Shown: in pieces, positions 1 to 12,644 of the stretch
How the letters are laid out: each line of letters opens with the position of its first letter
Position numbering within the stretch: position 1 is the first letter of the stretch
DNA from: Phoronis australis
Taxonomy: Eukaryota; Phoronida; Phoronidae
Reading direction: 5' to 3'
Length of the DNA stretch: 64,000 nucleotides
Assembly: GCA_002633005.1 (NCBI GenBank)
Contig: NMRA01000065.1
Span: 941,482-1,005,481 of the forward strand
Notes under the pieces: model-generated
The model's input: the letters and a program-made list of their open reading frames with translations, nothing else
Told to the model about the DNA's origin: nothing
The model's database searches: none
Made by a program: the position numbers and the translations under genes

Positions 1-133
1 AAGACAGGAGCTAACAAAATTCAGCGAATGCACAATTAATGGCTCTAAACATAACCCTTTTTTGTTTTTTTTAGTAAAAGGTGCACATTCTCAAAAATTT
101 GAGGCCCCCCCTCATTTATAAGCTGTGTACGTG
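1..133. repeat. dispersed repeat, copy 1 (second copy 1514-1640)
   Basis: The two stretches share an ordered series of matches (AGGA/GGAACTA..AAAAT, CACAATTMAT, then GGTGCACATTCTCAAAAATT against GGTCCACATTCTCAAAAATT). Each flanks an exon of the coiled-coil gene. They are an old duplicated repeat with no visible coding content. Confidence 0.6.
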
Positions 134-261
134 CATGTTTGATAGTGTTAATTGAACTGAATCAAAAGTTTTCTTTCCGGTCAGAAAATATTAAGTTAAT
201 TGACATTTTAAACAGAAATCTACTTTCTGACATAAAAAAAATCTTTCAACATACAGCAGTT

Positions 262-433
262 TTAAAAAACTGAGTGAACTAAAAGAGAAGATAGAGAGTA
301 AATCTGAAGAATTGCTGATAGGTCTTCGCTCTATCTTTGATGAAGAGACAATAATTCGAAATAGAAGAACATTTACTGGAACATTATTGCTAATAATTAA
401 TCTGTGTAAAAACTATGCTTTTATTGTTTACAG
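262..433 (+). other. possible additional coding segment of the coiled-coil gene
   Basis: After an AG at the end of 'catacag' a frame stays open from about 262 through 475, in the same frame as the exon at 434. Its first part (SFKKLSELKEKIESKSEELL) is typical coiled-coil sequence and continues the style of the gene. The second part (about 362-433) is hydrophobic and ends in a good polypyrimidine-AG acceptor, so it looks like intron. I found no GT donor of the right phase between them. Either 262-475 is one long exon, or the donor is non-canonical or was missed. Confidence 0.4.
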
Positions 434-3400
434 TCAACGTGACATGGTTCCCAGTCAGCCAACAGAGGTCCAAAAGTAAATCAAGCTTTCATTTCATTCT
501 CATAACCATAATTCTCATTTGCATCCTCTTGCCATGTACATAGATTTCATTCTATTTCACTTTGCATTTGCTACATTCTTAAAATTATCATGTTGTCAAT
601 TTCCATCATTCAATGATTGTTGCAACTGATGAGTTGATTTAAATTGAGAACTGCAGTTTATTCAGATGCTTTGAGTAACATTAATTTTGTGGTTACATGT
701 TGATGTTGAGATAAACGTTTCGTCACCATGTAGTGGGGCAGCACTAATTGTCTTCACATTGGTGATATGAGAACAAATCTCACAAACTAAACATTTGGTC
801 TGAACAATTCAGCTGACAATTATATGGTGTACATTATTCAGCTAAAGAAGGGTAAATGGATTCCAGGACAAAATGCTTCACCTATATTGTGCTCGAGTTG
901 GAGAGTACATGCCAAGAGTTATGAGACAAAATACCAAATCCCCTTTGTATAATTCTAGTTCTATTAATTGCAGTAAAAATGATGAGTGATGATTTCATGA
1001 CACTACTCCTTGTCATGATAATAGGCAGCTTCTGTTTTGCCAAAATCCACTGATCGTGCTCAGTGGTGATGCTACGAATTCTGGGTCATTTCGTCTGATT
1101 TTTGTCACATACTGTTAAATTAGTGCTTTTTAATTTGTTTCATTTCAGTACCGTACTATCTTAGATTTACGGTATTTTATCTGTTTAAAATACACGTTTT
1201 CTTGGGTTGGGTTGCATAAAATCTCAAAACGTATCCAGTGGATACCTAGTAGGGACTATTATATGTCTGCATTGTTCAACTACGGCAGAGTAACATGCAA
1301 TGCTGCGTAATAGTTTATGCACAAAAGTTCTGTTGATTGTATCCAGGTTCCAGAATCTGACAGAATCTGTGAAGAGTGAGGTTGCGCATCAGCTGGTCGA
1401 ACAACAGGTGACTCGTGAAAAACACCAGGTACTGCAGGTCATGCTGCAGCAGCACAAAGTCATGGCCGAGAAGATTAAAGCAGCCGTGGACAAGGTTGGT
1501 GTCCACTAAAAAAAGCAGGAACTACCAAAATTTGGCAAATACACAATTCATAGATCTGAACCTACCTCCTGAATCTTGGTGAAAGGTCCACATTCTCAAA
1601 AATTTGAGCTCTCCATTTTTTGGGCTAGGTGCGCTTATGCAAAATTCCACCACGTCCTGTCTGGTTCAGTAATCTACGGTACCAGATTTTTGCAGTTCAA
1701 GGTCACTAATTTCTTTTAAAATAGACCAATCCTGAAATCCCACAGCCCCACTCTAAAAGATAATGTCATCACTGTTTGGCAACACTGGTGACGCTATTTC
1801 CCTGCTTGTTGCCACCAGGTGGCAATAAAAAGAGGACTTTGACCTCTGGCATAACTGTCGTCAGCCCTTCCAAAACTGGTTATGGTAGAGTTAAAAAATC
1901 AAGCATCATTTTGCACGTCTCGAGTGCAAAAGTGGATGATTAAAAATACCTTACTATTGCCTCAATATAGACCAGAACTAAATACTTTTTGGCCTCACAG
2001 GCTCGGTAGTGCAATTATTATAATTGTTTTGTCCAGAGAGGGTCATGACAAAATTCATTTTTTCATTCGTTTTCATTACCTCACTGAAATTTTCAGTGTA
2101 ATGTGACTCGATGCTTTCCTCAGCGCCTAGCAGGTGGTGCTGCAGACAGGTGCAGGCTGGGCTTTTATAGCGGACTTTTCTAGGCGAATGGCAGGTATCC
2201 ATCAGAATCCACCAAAAATCTGCTATGAATCGTGGTGATGGCGAGTAAAAACTCAGACAAGTCTAAAACATGCTGTGCGCACCGCCACCTTATAGGCACT
2301 TAGGAAGACATCCATGAAGTTGTTATGCCAAACAGTACGTGAACTAGGAAGAATGTATTTCGTCATGTCCGGTATACTTGCTATCCTAATGAAGCCATTT
2401 GGAGAATTTCCCCCGATTTTTCTGATGTTTGGTCATCCTTTTGTAAGGGAACCTATTGCTTTTTCAGCAACACAAGGCCGCTGTGCAGGAGCTCACTCAA
2501 CTGAAAGCAATGCACAAGCGCAACCTTTTGGAAATCAAGAATTTATTTGAGTCTGAAAAGTTATCTGAGAGACAATATAATGTAAGTATTGCCCATGTCG
2601 CAGAATGTGTTATAGTATTTTGGCATCATTTTGGTTTAGTCACCATGTTACATAACTGTCTGCTGTTGTTTACTCTTACCAGTTTCTCAGAGAAGGGAAT
2701 TGGTATTGCATTCCTTCTACATCTTTTTTGATTGGTTGATTCTTGTATCTCTCTGCAATAGAACTAGTTAGCCTCAACCTCCTTGCTTCTATCTGTTCCA
2801 ACAAACCACCTCTATGTACCATCATAGCCGAACTGCATTTTTCCTGTACATCGCAGCCTGTCCCCCTGGCCCCCAGGGCAGCCTAAGGCTTTCCCACATA
2901 CTTCAATCTTCACTTAATGGTATTCAAAGAATATTTACAACTTTACTAATTAAAAATTAGACCTCTCACCTACAACATTTCCCACCAGCTCAAACTCTAC
3001 GACAACTTCATTGAAGTACCAGTGATAAGCACTGGACAGCGTTCCGTAGATGCAAGAACTAGTCACAAAAATGCTGGACTGCACAAGTTCATGCACGAGA
3101 TCACCATTCACTGCAAGCAAAGCATGTGACTCCGTCTAGCTTCACATGCTGATTCTTGTGTCTATAAAAGGCAGCTTTTGTGATGCACTCCATAACGAAA
3201 CGACTGCTCTTGTTAGTTGTTGATGGACCAGTGTAGTCATCTATGTGCAGCAAGCCTTTTGATGGACCAGTGTGGTCATCTAGGTACAGTCATTAAAGGA
3301 TAGGTTGACTCGTTGACCTGAGAGTGCTATCATCACAGAAACCCGCCCTCACTGCTCCGATGGTCGGTAATGGCGGGAGATAATATTGGTTTTCTAATGC

Positions 3401-6400
3401 ACTCAGGCATGCAGCTACCAGTCCAGCCTCGTATTATCTTCAGGGAGTTGAGATGGGCATACCGTCATAACATGAACAAATCTGCTGCTAGATTTGTAAT
3501 AAATGCCTTAACTTTTAATTCTCAAAAGCTCTCACTATAAAAGCAGGAACTCTTTATCTGGACTTAAAGGTTTTGTCATCTTTAATTTTCAGTTGCTGTT
3601 CAATGTAATTGAAGACCTGATATTTTTACCACAAGAGTATATTAAAGTTCTGAATGAGCAGCGCACCCTAGTGATCAATGCCAGACGTGCTCAAGGTTTG
3701 TCTTGGACTATTTTAGTGTTTTAGCATTTAATTAAAACTAAAAATCTCTTTGACAGTTGGCCCGACAAGTTATCTGAAAGATGCTATAAATGTTGTTTTT
3801 CTCACAATATTGCATGATGATAATTCTTTCTGTAGACCATGTAAGATATCAGAATTTTTTATTATTTTATTTCTGATGTGCCTCACTTTAAATAATGCCA
3901 TTTGTACGATTAGTCCAAAGGTTTTACTTCATTTCATTGGACTGCATCAGTGTTTGTAATAACAGAATTATGGATTGCAAATGATAAAAGATTGTGAAAT
4001 TCTAAATTAAAATTAATTTTTGTTGCCTTACAATGGTTATGCTACTGTGTTGATTGTCTGTTTCTTTCGTTAAAGTTGCAATATTTTTTTAACTTGCAGA
4101 AGAACTTGAGGCTTTGTTGAAGGATAGCACTATTAATGCAGAGAAGATGGAAGCAGCGGAGAACACGCTCAATACCTCTGGAGAGCAGCTAATGAAGGTT
4201 TGTTGTGCCCAAAATAAAAATTGGAACGTGCGATGACCTTAAAATTGAGTTCCGTCAAAAAACTAGGTCACTGGCCCCATGTCTAATCTGTGTCAAAATG
4301 CCCCTGTGTATGAAAAAAAGGACTGTCAGTTGTCAGGTAAAAAACATCTGGAGCATTTGCGAACCAAGAATGCTTCTGAAAATTGCAAGGCTAGCCAAAA
4401 TATTTACTTAACTTCAGTTAAGTTTGCTAGTTAAGTGTGGGACTGTGATAGCTGAGGCCATGAGTTCGAATCCTTCTTGGGGGTGATCTCAAAATACACT
4501 TAACTTGACGATTTTGTTAACAGTAAACGTCAGATAATCTGAAATTAAACCTCACTCAATAAGCAGCTGTCCATTTTAAGCGTATTTAACCAATATAAAA
4601 TCGCCAGTGGCAGTTTCAGCTAAAGACCAGCAGCTGACTGCGAGAATTGGCGATTCGTAATAAAATCACAAATTTTAAAACAACAGATTTTGTTGTTTTG
4701 TTTTAAGCAAATTCAATAACTAAGTCTATTCCAACAATAATTCCAAAAATGCGTTTTCAGAATGTAAGCAGTAACATAATTGAAGTGCATGTTTAAGTAA
4801 TTTTCAGACATGTTTGTGATCTGCTGATTACGCTCCAGTCCGATCACAAGCTTGGACGAACACGGCAGTCCTAGAATGTACCAGATCATACCGGGTCGAG
4901 ATCCGGGCTAATTCGTGCTCATTTTGGCTTTTCACTGTCTTCCAGTAAAAAGCTGTAATTGTGCTGTGAGACTTTCTATTGAATATAATTTCAGTAAAAG
5001 GTTAAGTTTAATGGTTTAGTTATATTTTATAAGAAGTACAAAATACTTTTTTGTAGTTTTTGTCATGGTTAAAATGCTTTAAGGTTACATAAAATACAGC
5101 TAAAACAGGCACTAGTCAAATGCAAGGGTCCTGGGTTATGAGAACCAGTTTTCTGCCTCTTACGTAATGAGGGAAACTGGTTCTCAAAAACCGGTATCCC
5201 TGTAAGTGACTACTACGGGAAAGCACAATTAATCGCTCACTAAATTTTTAGGAATCAAAATGATTTTTGTAATAATTTTCTTTTCAGCGGGAAGTCGCGA
5301 CAGATAATTACAAAGCATCCAAAATGGCTCTGGAGAAGACAGCTGCCATAGTGTTAGTGTTCTGCTCTTTGCAGTCTTTTACGTATGCGTGCTTTGCTAG
5401 TGTTGTATAATATTGTGTCTGTTTTGCTATATGAATATGTCACATTAGGTCATGTGATGTGGCCAACAGATGGCGTGCTGGCAAAACTTAAATGTTTGCA
5501 ACACTGTGTCTGTTCTCACTTTGGAGTTCTACTTTAAGATCCATGCAGTGCTAAAACTATCAAGCAGATATTGCATTTTACATCAAACTGGAATAAGTCA
5601 ATTTAATGGTGCTGAATCCTCCCACTGAAGTAATCACTCAACTCTATTCGATCCATGGATTAAACATTGTGCCTTTTGTCAAAAAAACAAGTTATAATTT
5701 AGACCACTTACCTACCTGATATGAAATTGGTCTCAAGTTGTTCTGTAGTCAAAGTACATTGTGATTTCTGGGTTTGAGAAGAACTAATAGTTCTTATTAC
5801 TTCTTCAGATCAACTCTTAAAATTTAGGTGACAGCTTGACCTAAATTTGATATGAGCTTGGTGTCAAGAAATAATGAACTGCTATTTCGTCTCTACCCCA
5901 TAGGTCACTTCTAAACTGAGTAATGACAACCCAAGACCAATTTTATAGCTGTAAGTGGCCGAAATCAAAACTTAGTTTTTGACAGAAAGCAAGGGTTTAT
6001 TTCCACTTTAGGAACGCTTACTTTCCGTTTTAAAATATAATTATAGCAGGATTCCACCCTAAGACACATGGTGCTGCATAAGACTTTAATAACCTGCAAT
6101 TTGTTTATTGCTCAATATAACTCATCTGAGTTTTTAAGAACAAGAGACTCAATTCTATTTCAACAATGCCAGATTGCTTTGATTGTCCTCTTTCAATTCG
6201 ATCGTTTGCTTCCACTTTGATCATTTGCGTTCCAATTTAATCGTCTGCTTCCAGTTTGATTGCCTGTTACTTCTTTGATTGTCTGCTTCCAATCTGATTG
6301 CCTACTTCCACTTTGGGTCTTCATCCGTACCTCCATTTATCGATATACCGTCTGCTTTATAATTTGCTAGATTTGCTCAAGTTAAGGAAGAGTGTGGTGT

Positions 6401-9400
6401 TGAACTGACCTTGTCTCTTACACAAGTAGCTGACCAGTTAAAGGACCAGGTGAGCTTTCACTTGATCTTGACTGATCTGTGCAGGACTGAGTTAAATAAA
6501 ATTAAATTTTGTGTTTTCATCCATACAATATTTTCCATTTTCAAGGAGAAAATCACTGAAATCATCGCGAAATGAACAGAGTTATAGTTTTCAAAAAAGG
6601 TTGATAAATTTTTATAAAAATTACTAAAACCAGAGATTGCTTCTTTCTTAGGAAAGGCAAGAAATGGCCAAACTTCTTACTGAAGTCAAGGAGTCCAGTA
6701 TGCTTACAGTTTCTATGAAACCGGTAAGTTTTCTGAATTCATCTAAGTTTTATTTGATTGAAGTTGACAACAGAACCAGTGAATTGGAGCAATGTTTCAC
6801 AGAAAACGGAAATAGAAATTGTGGTGGTATTTAATTCTTTATGTTTTGCATTTGATGCTTCATGGGCAGTCCCAAAAATTAGCTTTTCTAAAAAGGCAAA
6901 GTTTTTAACTCTAGAAATTCATGGAAAATTTGAATGTCAAATGTTTAGGACAAAAACAGAAAAAACATGCTTTTTACACAATAGCCCGGTTCAGTTTTCA
7001 GAACATGCAACAATGAAATAATATTTTGGAATCTCTCAAATAAGTTCATTTCTGAGCAGATGGTATGTTTCCCTTATAAATACAAACAAATAATTTACGT
7101 TTTGTAGTCTACACCCAGCAAAAGGTTGAGGCCTCCAACTGCTGTAATCAGTAGACTGCCAAAAGCTGATGAATCAACTATATCAGGAGTTGGCCTACAA
7201 AGGAAGATGTCTACTGAACAGAAGAAGTTGGTAAGTATTGCAGCTTGTAACATATCACTGTTGTGCTCAAATTTTTAGGTGTGACACATTTTAGGACAGT
7301 GAAATATCTTAACTTTCTAAAATTAAAGTTACACGTCTCTCATAATTCCATTTTTGTCAAAAATCTACTTTCTGTATCCATTTTCCACAAGGTTGTAATG
7401 TCATTATGGTATTTGGTGGTTAGCAGAATGCATCCTTTAATGGATTATTTTAATGCCACAGGATTTTTCCAGTGTTTTTTATAAGTGTTATGTATCATTC
7501 CCCTGGACTAGTCTGTTAAAACCAAGAAATTTCCAACATCATGATCTGATATAGTATCACATTTGATTAAACTTGACAAACAAGCCTATTGCGTTGGTAC
7601 ACAATGCTATGGTAGTAAACAGGTCAGAGCTTACAGTCACACAAAGGAATCAGCAGATGAAAGTTAAGTCTAATTTCTTCGAAAGTCAACCGCAAAGTTT
7701 TTTTGGTAACAGTATTTCATTCAAAATGCTTCGCATGGCAATTGTTGAACGTCATTTGGAAGTAGTTTTTTTTTAATATCGGCTAGTGTCAGGCACGCTG
7801 TTCACAGAATAATTGCTGGATTACATAAGCTTATTGGATGAATGCAGACAATGAGAGAGCTGAACTATGTAAACATTGGTTTGCCAACTTTCTCCCCTTG
7901 CTATTGCTGTCAAACTGATAAGGACACGGCCCAAATTCCAGAATCAAGATACAAAATTCAATTTTTGGAGGACTTTCCTTGTCCTAAATTTAAGAGACTG
8001 TCTGAAATTGGAGCATTTAAACCGTAGTGAAATGATGATCTTTCTACACATAATCAAAATTTTTCAGTATAAGCACAGTTAAATAATAACTTGTAATTTT
8101 TAATGTCTGGTGATGCACCAACAAAATGGCCGCCACAATTGAACGACAATGAACTTCATCATGTTTTATGAATTGTCCGTGAGATCAGGGAGGACTGTAA
8201 TTTTACTAATAAAATACTCCTACACTGGTGATGTCTCTTAACTAATGAAACTATTTCTCTCTAAATTAGTGAACAATAAGGAAAGGGTGTCTTTAAATTT
8301 TCTCATATTCTCAGAATTTCTTATATCAAATTATTTCTGTTTCAGTATAACCGATTCACGGCTCTGCGACCCCCTGCTACCGTTGACATTAGCCCGGGAC
8401 TGACGAAACTTGAAGAATTGGATATGGATTATATGAAGAAAGCTGTGGAAAAGTGTGTTGCATGCCACTGTTTTTAGTTGTCTCAGAACTTTCCAATATG
8501 CTAGACACTACATTACTGGTTGTGGGTAATGCTTGCAACGTGGTAAATCAACACACAAAATATGCTCAACAATGTCATTTTCTAAAAACAAATAAAAGGG
8601 TGATGATGATGACTGTGCGACATTGTTTGCAATTACCATCATTTTCATCAGCACTTTTTCCAAGCTTCTGTTATTCAAAAACTGTTTTTTAACGTCTGTG
8701 TATCCTGTCATAAGATGGTAAAATAATAACAAAACAATTTTCGCTAACAAATCTTGCAGTAACTCGAGGGTTACTTAAATTTTTCTCTTCTCATACAAGC
8801 CATATTGTTTTTACAAGTGTACGGTAACCTCATTCACACTGTTCCTTACCTAAAGCGAAGTGTTTCTGCACCCTTGGCATGACTTCTCGTTCTCAAAAGT
8901 ATAGCATCCATATTTCTTCGAGTCACATCGACCTTTTGGGTTGCAGAGCAGAAAAGACCTTTGGAAACAGTTTTTTGCGAGCTGTGAAACCAATCTGTCA
9001 TCCAATCTCTCAGTTATTTGTTTTTTTATGCAAAATTATTAAATGCAAGTCAGTAATTTCTATGGAAAATTGGGAAATGCGTTATCTCTTTATATTAAAA
9101 AATATTGAAACTCCATGCATAATATTAGTGTTCACTACAAGTTGGCATCCCTCATTACCACATTATGGTAAAACACTGAGGACTGAATACAATTTATCAA
9201 TTGCTTTCAGCGCAAGCGTGACAAGTTAAAGTTAGTCTAGTCTAACGTTAACCTTTTAGCTAGTGACCGAATTTGTGCTGCATGCAACTTTAAAACACTT
9301 TCACATCACACAGTAGCTGCATTTTGCCCTTAAGTTGACTAAAATGAATAATTCTTGAGTTATGCCTTTTACTCTGCCACATGCCCTTCCTTACCATGAT

Positions 9401-10436
9401 AGGATTCTAGTTTCGTTAATAAGCGATAGGTGTTCATGGTTTTATTATCATGATAAAAAGCTACTTAGTAAAAGTTCCTGGTAAAAGTAGAATATGAAAT
9501 CTTAAGACTGCATTTGCCTTGTGTAGGTGGCTAAAAAATCGAAAATTGAATTCTCCCTTTTACTCTCATAAAATTGGCTTCGGCTGTCTATTACTAAAGC
9601 CGAAGGCAATTCGTAATTTTAGAGTTGGCCTTAAACAGGGCTTGGAATGACCAATGACAAAAAACGCGGAAACTTTTACGGCCCAAATCATGCCCGATAA
9701 CCAGCCTTGAAATGGTCAATGTGAACCTTTCCCCGACAAAAATCGGGAGGACTAAAAAAAAAAAAAAGAAAACGTTACCACCATCAGTAGCATGCGTCTG
9801 CATCCTTTTAGCTCGTCCATCCACTCCCAACACATTTTTGGCTGCAGAGCGGTAGTACTTGTCGCCGCGCTTAACAATAACACGAGTCGCCATTGAAAAT
9901 CCCACCACGATGTACCAGATGCCCCGGCAATGTTGACAATTTACGTTCCTCCGAAACAAAGAGCAACTTCCACTTTTCGAGTTGAACGTCGTCTGCAACG
10001 CCGCGGTAAGAAAGGAATTTGCCGACGAAATTTTATATCAAATCCGATTTTTTTACGCGGAAATATTATTAAAAAAGCGGAAAGCACATTTGAAAAAAGC
10101 GGAAATCCGCGTTTCCGCGGAAAATTCCAAGCCCTGCTTAAAAGTTCATAACTTTACTAATTGACTTTTTATAGATCATTCAGGCAGTTTGAGGTAATGC
10201 GGAGACGTGTCAAGACTCTGACCGACGTAAGAACGCACTGTGGGGATCTGCCTATTGTTGAAGGAATGGACTACACTTCTGACACAGTCGTAACACTAAG
10301 AGACATGTACACTGCTCACAGTGATGCCACGGACATCTCGACGCTTGTTGAAGACCTTCCCAACCTTCTCCAAAAGTCAGGAATGACGAATGTCAAGGAT
10401 GCTACCTCCAAGCATAGTAAACCAATGGATAATTAA
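434..10436 (+). CDS. 3' part of a multi-exon coiled-coil protein gene, function unknown
   Basis: Eleven exons join in one frame with GT/AG borders: 434-475, 1347-1494, 2468-2581, 3593-3695, 4100-4197, 5288-5352, 6371-6449, 6652-6723, 7108-7230, 8346-8452 and 10175-10436 (TAA). All splice phases agree, giving 403 residues without a visible start; the gene begins upstream or in an exon I could not join. Exons 2-6 are rich in Gln, Glu, Lys and Leu in heptad-like order (for example QQHKVMAEKIKAAVDK and EELEALLKDS) and look like a long coiled coil. Exon 9 is basic, proline- and serine-containing and probably disordered. The last exon has a basic helix (FEVMRRRVKTLTDV) and an acidic tail. There is no signal peptide, membrane segment or catalytic motif. 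A cytoskeletal, centrosomal or kinetochore protein is possible but unproven. It converges on separase, whose stop lies 2 kb away. Confidence 0.75.
1514..1640. repeat. dispersed repeat, copy 2
   Basis: Diverged direct copy of 1-133. The best-kept core is CACATTCTCAAAAATTTGAG. It lies just after an exon that ends at 1494. Confidence 0.6.
5112..5216. repeat. hairpin repeat family, copy 1
   Basis: Short palindromic element: GAGAACCAGTTTTC pairs with GGAAACTGGTTCTC around a loop of about 20 bases, and the outer arms (TAGTCAAATGCAAGGG / CCCTGTAAGTGACTACTA) also pair imperfectly. Related copies lie at 57452-57553 and 60574-60683. It is probably a tiny MITE. Confidence 0.75.
6181..6312. repeat. imperfect tandem repeat, about 20-23 bp unit
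   Basis: Several diverged copies of a unit like TTCCACTTTGATYRTYTGCG run through an intron of the coiled-coil gene. It has no coding role. Confidence 0.6.
9636..10136. mobile_element. CAGGG-ended non-autonomous DNA transposon (MITE), copy 1
   Basis: The element starts CAGGGCTTGGAAT and ends with its exact inverse, ATTCCAAGCCCTG. It is flanked by the 6-bp duplication CTTAAA (9630-9635 and 10137-10142). Subterminal GCGGAAA repeats occur near both ends. It is 501 bp with no transposase, and the open frames inside it are accidental. It sits 38 bp before the last exon of the coiled-coil gene. The ends resemble hAT elements, but hAT usually duplicates 8 bp. Confidence 0.9.
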
Positions 10437-10546
10437 TTAGCAGAAGCTAAATGTGAACTATTTTCTGTTTTACTTTCAGATCGTTTGTGAACTTGTAGGT
10501 AACAATAGTGGCAAGTTACCTTAATATTTTGTTTTTGTTTTGTTCT

Positions 10547-10552
10547 ATTAAA
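10547..10552 (+). promoter_or_regulatory. polyadenylation signal ATTAAA of the coiled-coil gene
   Basis: ATTAAA lies 111 bases after the stop codon and is followed by a T/GT-rich stretch, as expected for a vertebrate-type poly(A) site. It is the first such hexamer after the stop. Confidence 0.55.
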
Positions 10553-12439
10553 GTTTTTGTTACACTTTGTTCTGTTTGTTACAAAATTTATATTTTTTTA
10601 CGTATTGTAATCATACAGGATATAAAGAGATCTAATTAGCACAATACTGTGTTTGTTTTTGTGCAAAGCTCAACTGGGCATGCACCTACATGATATTGGC
10701 AATGCATTGCTAATAATTTGATGAATTTCATGAATATTTCAACAATTTTATTAAGAAAACAAAAGATATAGAACAGCTACCATCTCTCACTTGCTCACAA
10801 CTCGTCACTGAATCATTTGTTAAAATCAAATTTTTCAAAATATCTTTATCGTCCATTAAGTCAAATTCCCTAAAAAATATTTCCACTTTAATGCTCTTAA
10901 GGATTTTTCTAACTCTTAATTAATGATATCTCATGAAGTTCGACATTTTCTGTTTTCAATGAAGGACACAATGTGCTTTCTTCTTTAACCAAAATAGGTT
11001 CCTGGGATCAATAGACTTTTGACTGGACTGATGAGAAAACTAATATAATTATTTGCTTTTGCCACACCAACTAACTAGTGGCAATTACTCAAGATTTTAA
11101 AACATGGATATTTGTTGAAGCACTTCCAGAACTGTACATAGTACGCAATAGACTAGTTTTAAAATTGCAGTTTAACAGTGCTGAAATCCACTAGTGTGCG
11201 TTGGTTAAAATTCTTGAGTGTTTACCTAAAAACTTACACGAAGTACTTCAGCAGACAGGCACTTTACAACAATCTCCAGTTTATATTACTTAAAAAATGA
11301 TACGTTGTACAACATGCTACTGGGAATTTCCAGGGCTTATATTTGGGAAATGGCATAGCTTTCACCTGTCTAGCACCCTAAGTATAAGCATACTAGGTGT
11401 ACCTTTGGAAATGGGAGCCCATAAACGTAGAAATTCCATCAAGTTGGAATGATGACCAATACTTGTAGTGAATAGAGGTTGTGCTACCCTCAGTTAAATT
11501 ATTTGTAGCTAAGCCAAAAATGCGTTGGAATAAACTACATCCCATTTCTCAAACTAAATGCCATTTTTGGTGATACTGGCACTTAATTTTGAGACTCCAA
11601 TCATAGACATTTTGACAGGTGGCTTGGAAAGTCAGTCCAGTAATTCAACATGATAATTTTAATCGCATCATATAAGCAGCTTCTCTGGCCCAAAAGGCAG
11701 CGTGTTTCCAAGACAAACCTTTTACACACACAGATTTGGTCTGTGTCTTCGAAACACCCACTTTACTCTATAGTTGCAATTTACCCAAAAGTTGGCAGCA
11801 GTTTACACGCCAGTACAAACACTGAACTTTCCTCAAAGCTAAAATCCATTAACTGGAGACACAACTGTCTTGATATCTAAACTGCATCGTGAATGTCAAA
11901 CAATTTAAAGCCACAGACAGAGGAGGACTAATTTTGTTGCAGTCTAATTACTGTGAACGTTTAATTTTTGTTCCAGTAAAGCACATGTCTAGAACACTAA
12001 AATACTTTCAAAGAACAACGACCCTAAACAGCAGTTCATACCCGTACAAATCACCTTGTATCCTTTGCACTCATAATCTCATCATATTCACTGTACAAGT
12101 AAATTCCTTTTAGTTTCACCTATAACCAGTCGAGTGTTAGTGCAACAAACTCTAGACAGAAATGAGTAACCTTATAAACCAAACCTTGGATTCTCTCCCA
12201 TCCAAGCAACTTCACTTATTCATAATAACACATCACTTGCACTACATCAATTCTGAGTGAATGTTGCCATGCTCCAAACTACTTCATTTCTGCATGTAGT
12301 AGGGCAAGTAGCTTCCGACAACCTAGTAGTGCCTCTTCACAAATAACAAACTTTCAGTCTCGTCCCGACACCATTTCACTTCGCACCGCTTCCAAGTAGT
12401 TGAACTACCAAGTCAATCACAATACTCCCCCACAATATT
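10553..12439. other. convergent 3' intergenic region / separase 3' UTR
   Basis: There is no convincing coding sequence here; the short open frames have no exon-like borders or recognisable content. The right part must contain the separase 3' UTR (minus strand). A minus-strand AATAAA is present at 10747-10752. Confidence 0.5.
10747..10752 (-). promoter_or_regulatory. candidate separase polyadenylation signal AATAAA
   Basis: TTTATT on the plus strand reads AATAAA on the separase strand, 1.69 kb after the separase stop. It is only about 200 bp from the plus-strand poly(A) signal of the convergent gene. Nearer signals may be used instead. Confidence 0.3.
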
Positions 12440-12644
12440 TCATTTCCGCACAACCACGGGCAGACCGTAGATGACAGGCGCTGCTCCAACCAGGTATGAC
12501 ACCTTACAACTATCCCGTGAAGAGGCCACGGCCGCGGGAAGCAGTACGTTTCCCCGCTGTGGGAGCCAGGTCTTGAGAAGCGTGTCTGTGAAACGGTCGA
12601 TATCCTTATCCGTCACGTCCCACAGATTTCCCAGAACACAAGGA
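12440..12644 (-). CDS. ESPL1: separase last coding exon
   Basis: It begins after a TTTTTGCAG acceptor with PCVLGNLWDVTDKDIDRF, almost identical to the human separase block that follows the catalytic Cys, and ends AAPVIYGLPVVVRK-stop, matching the human GAAPIAYGLPV end. This defines the separase C-terminus and stop. Confidence 0.97.

Noticed and set aside
9594-9998. 134-codon minus-strand frame
   Set aside because: It covers part of the CAGGG MITE, is not kept in the second copy, and has no protein resemblance.
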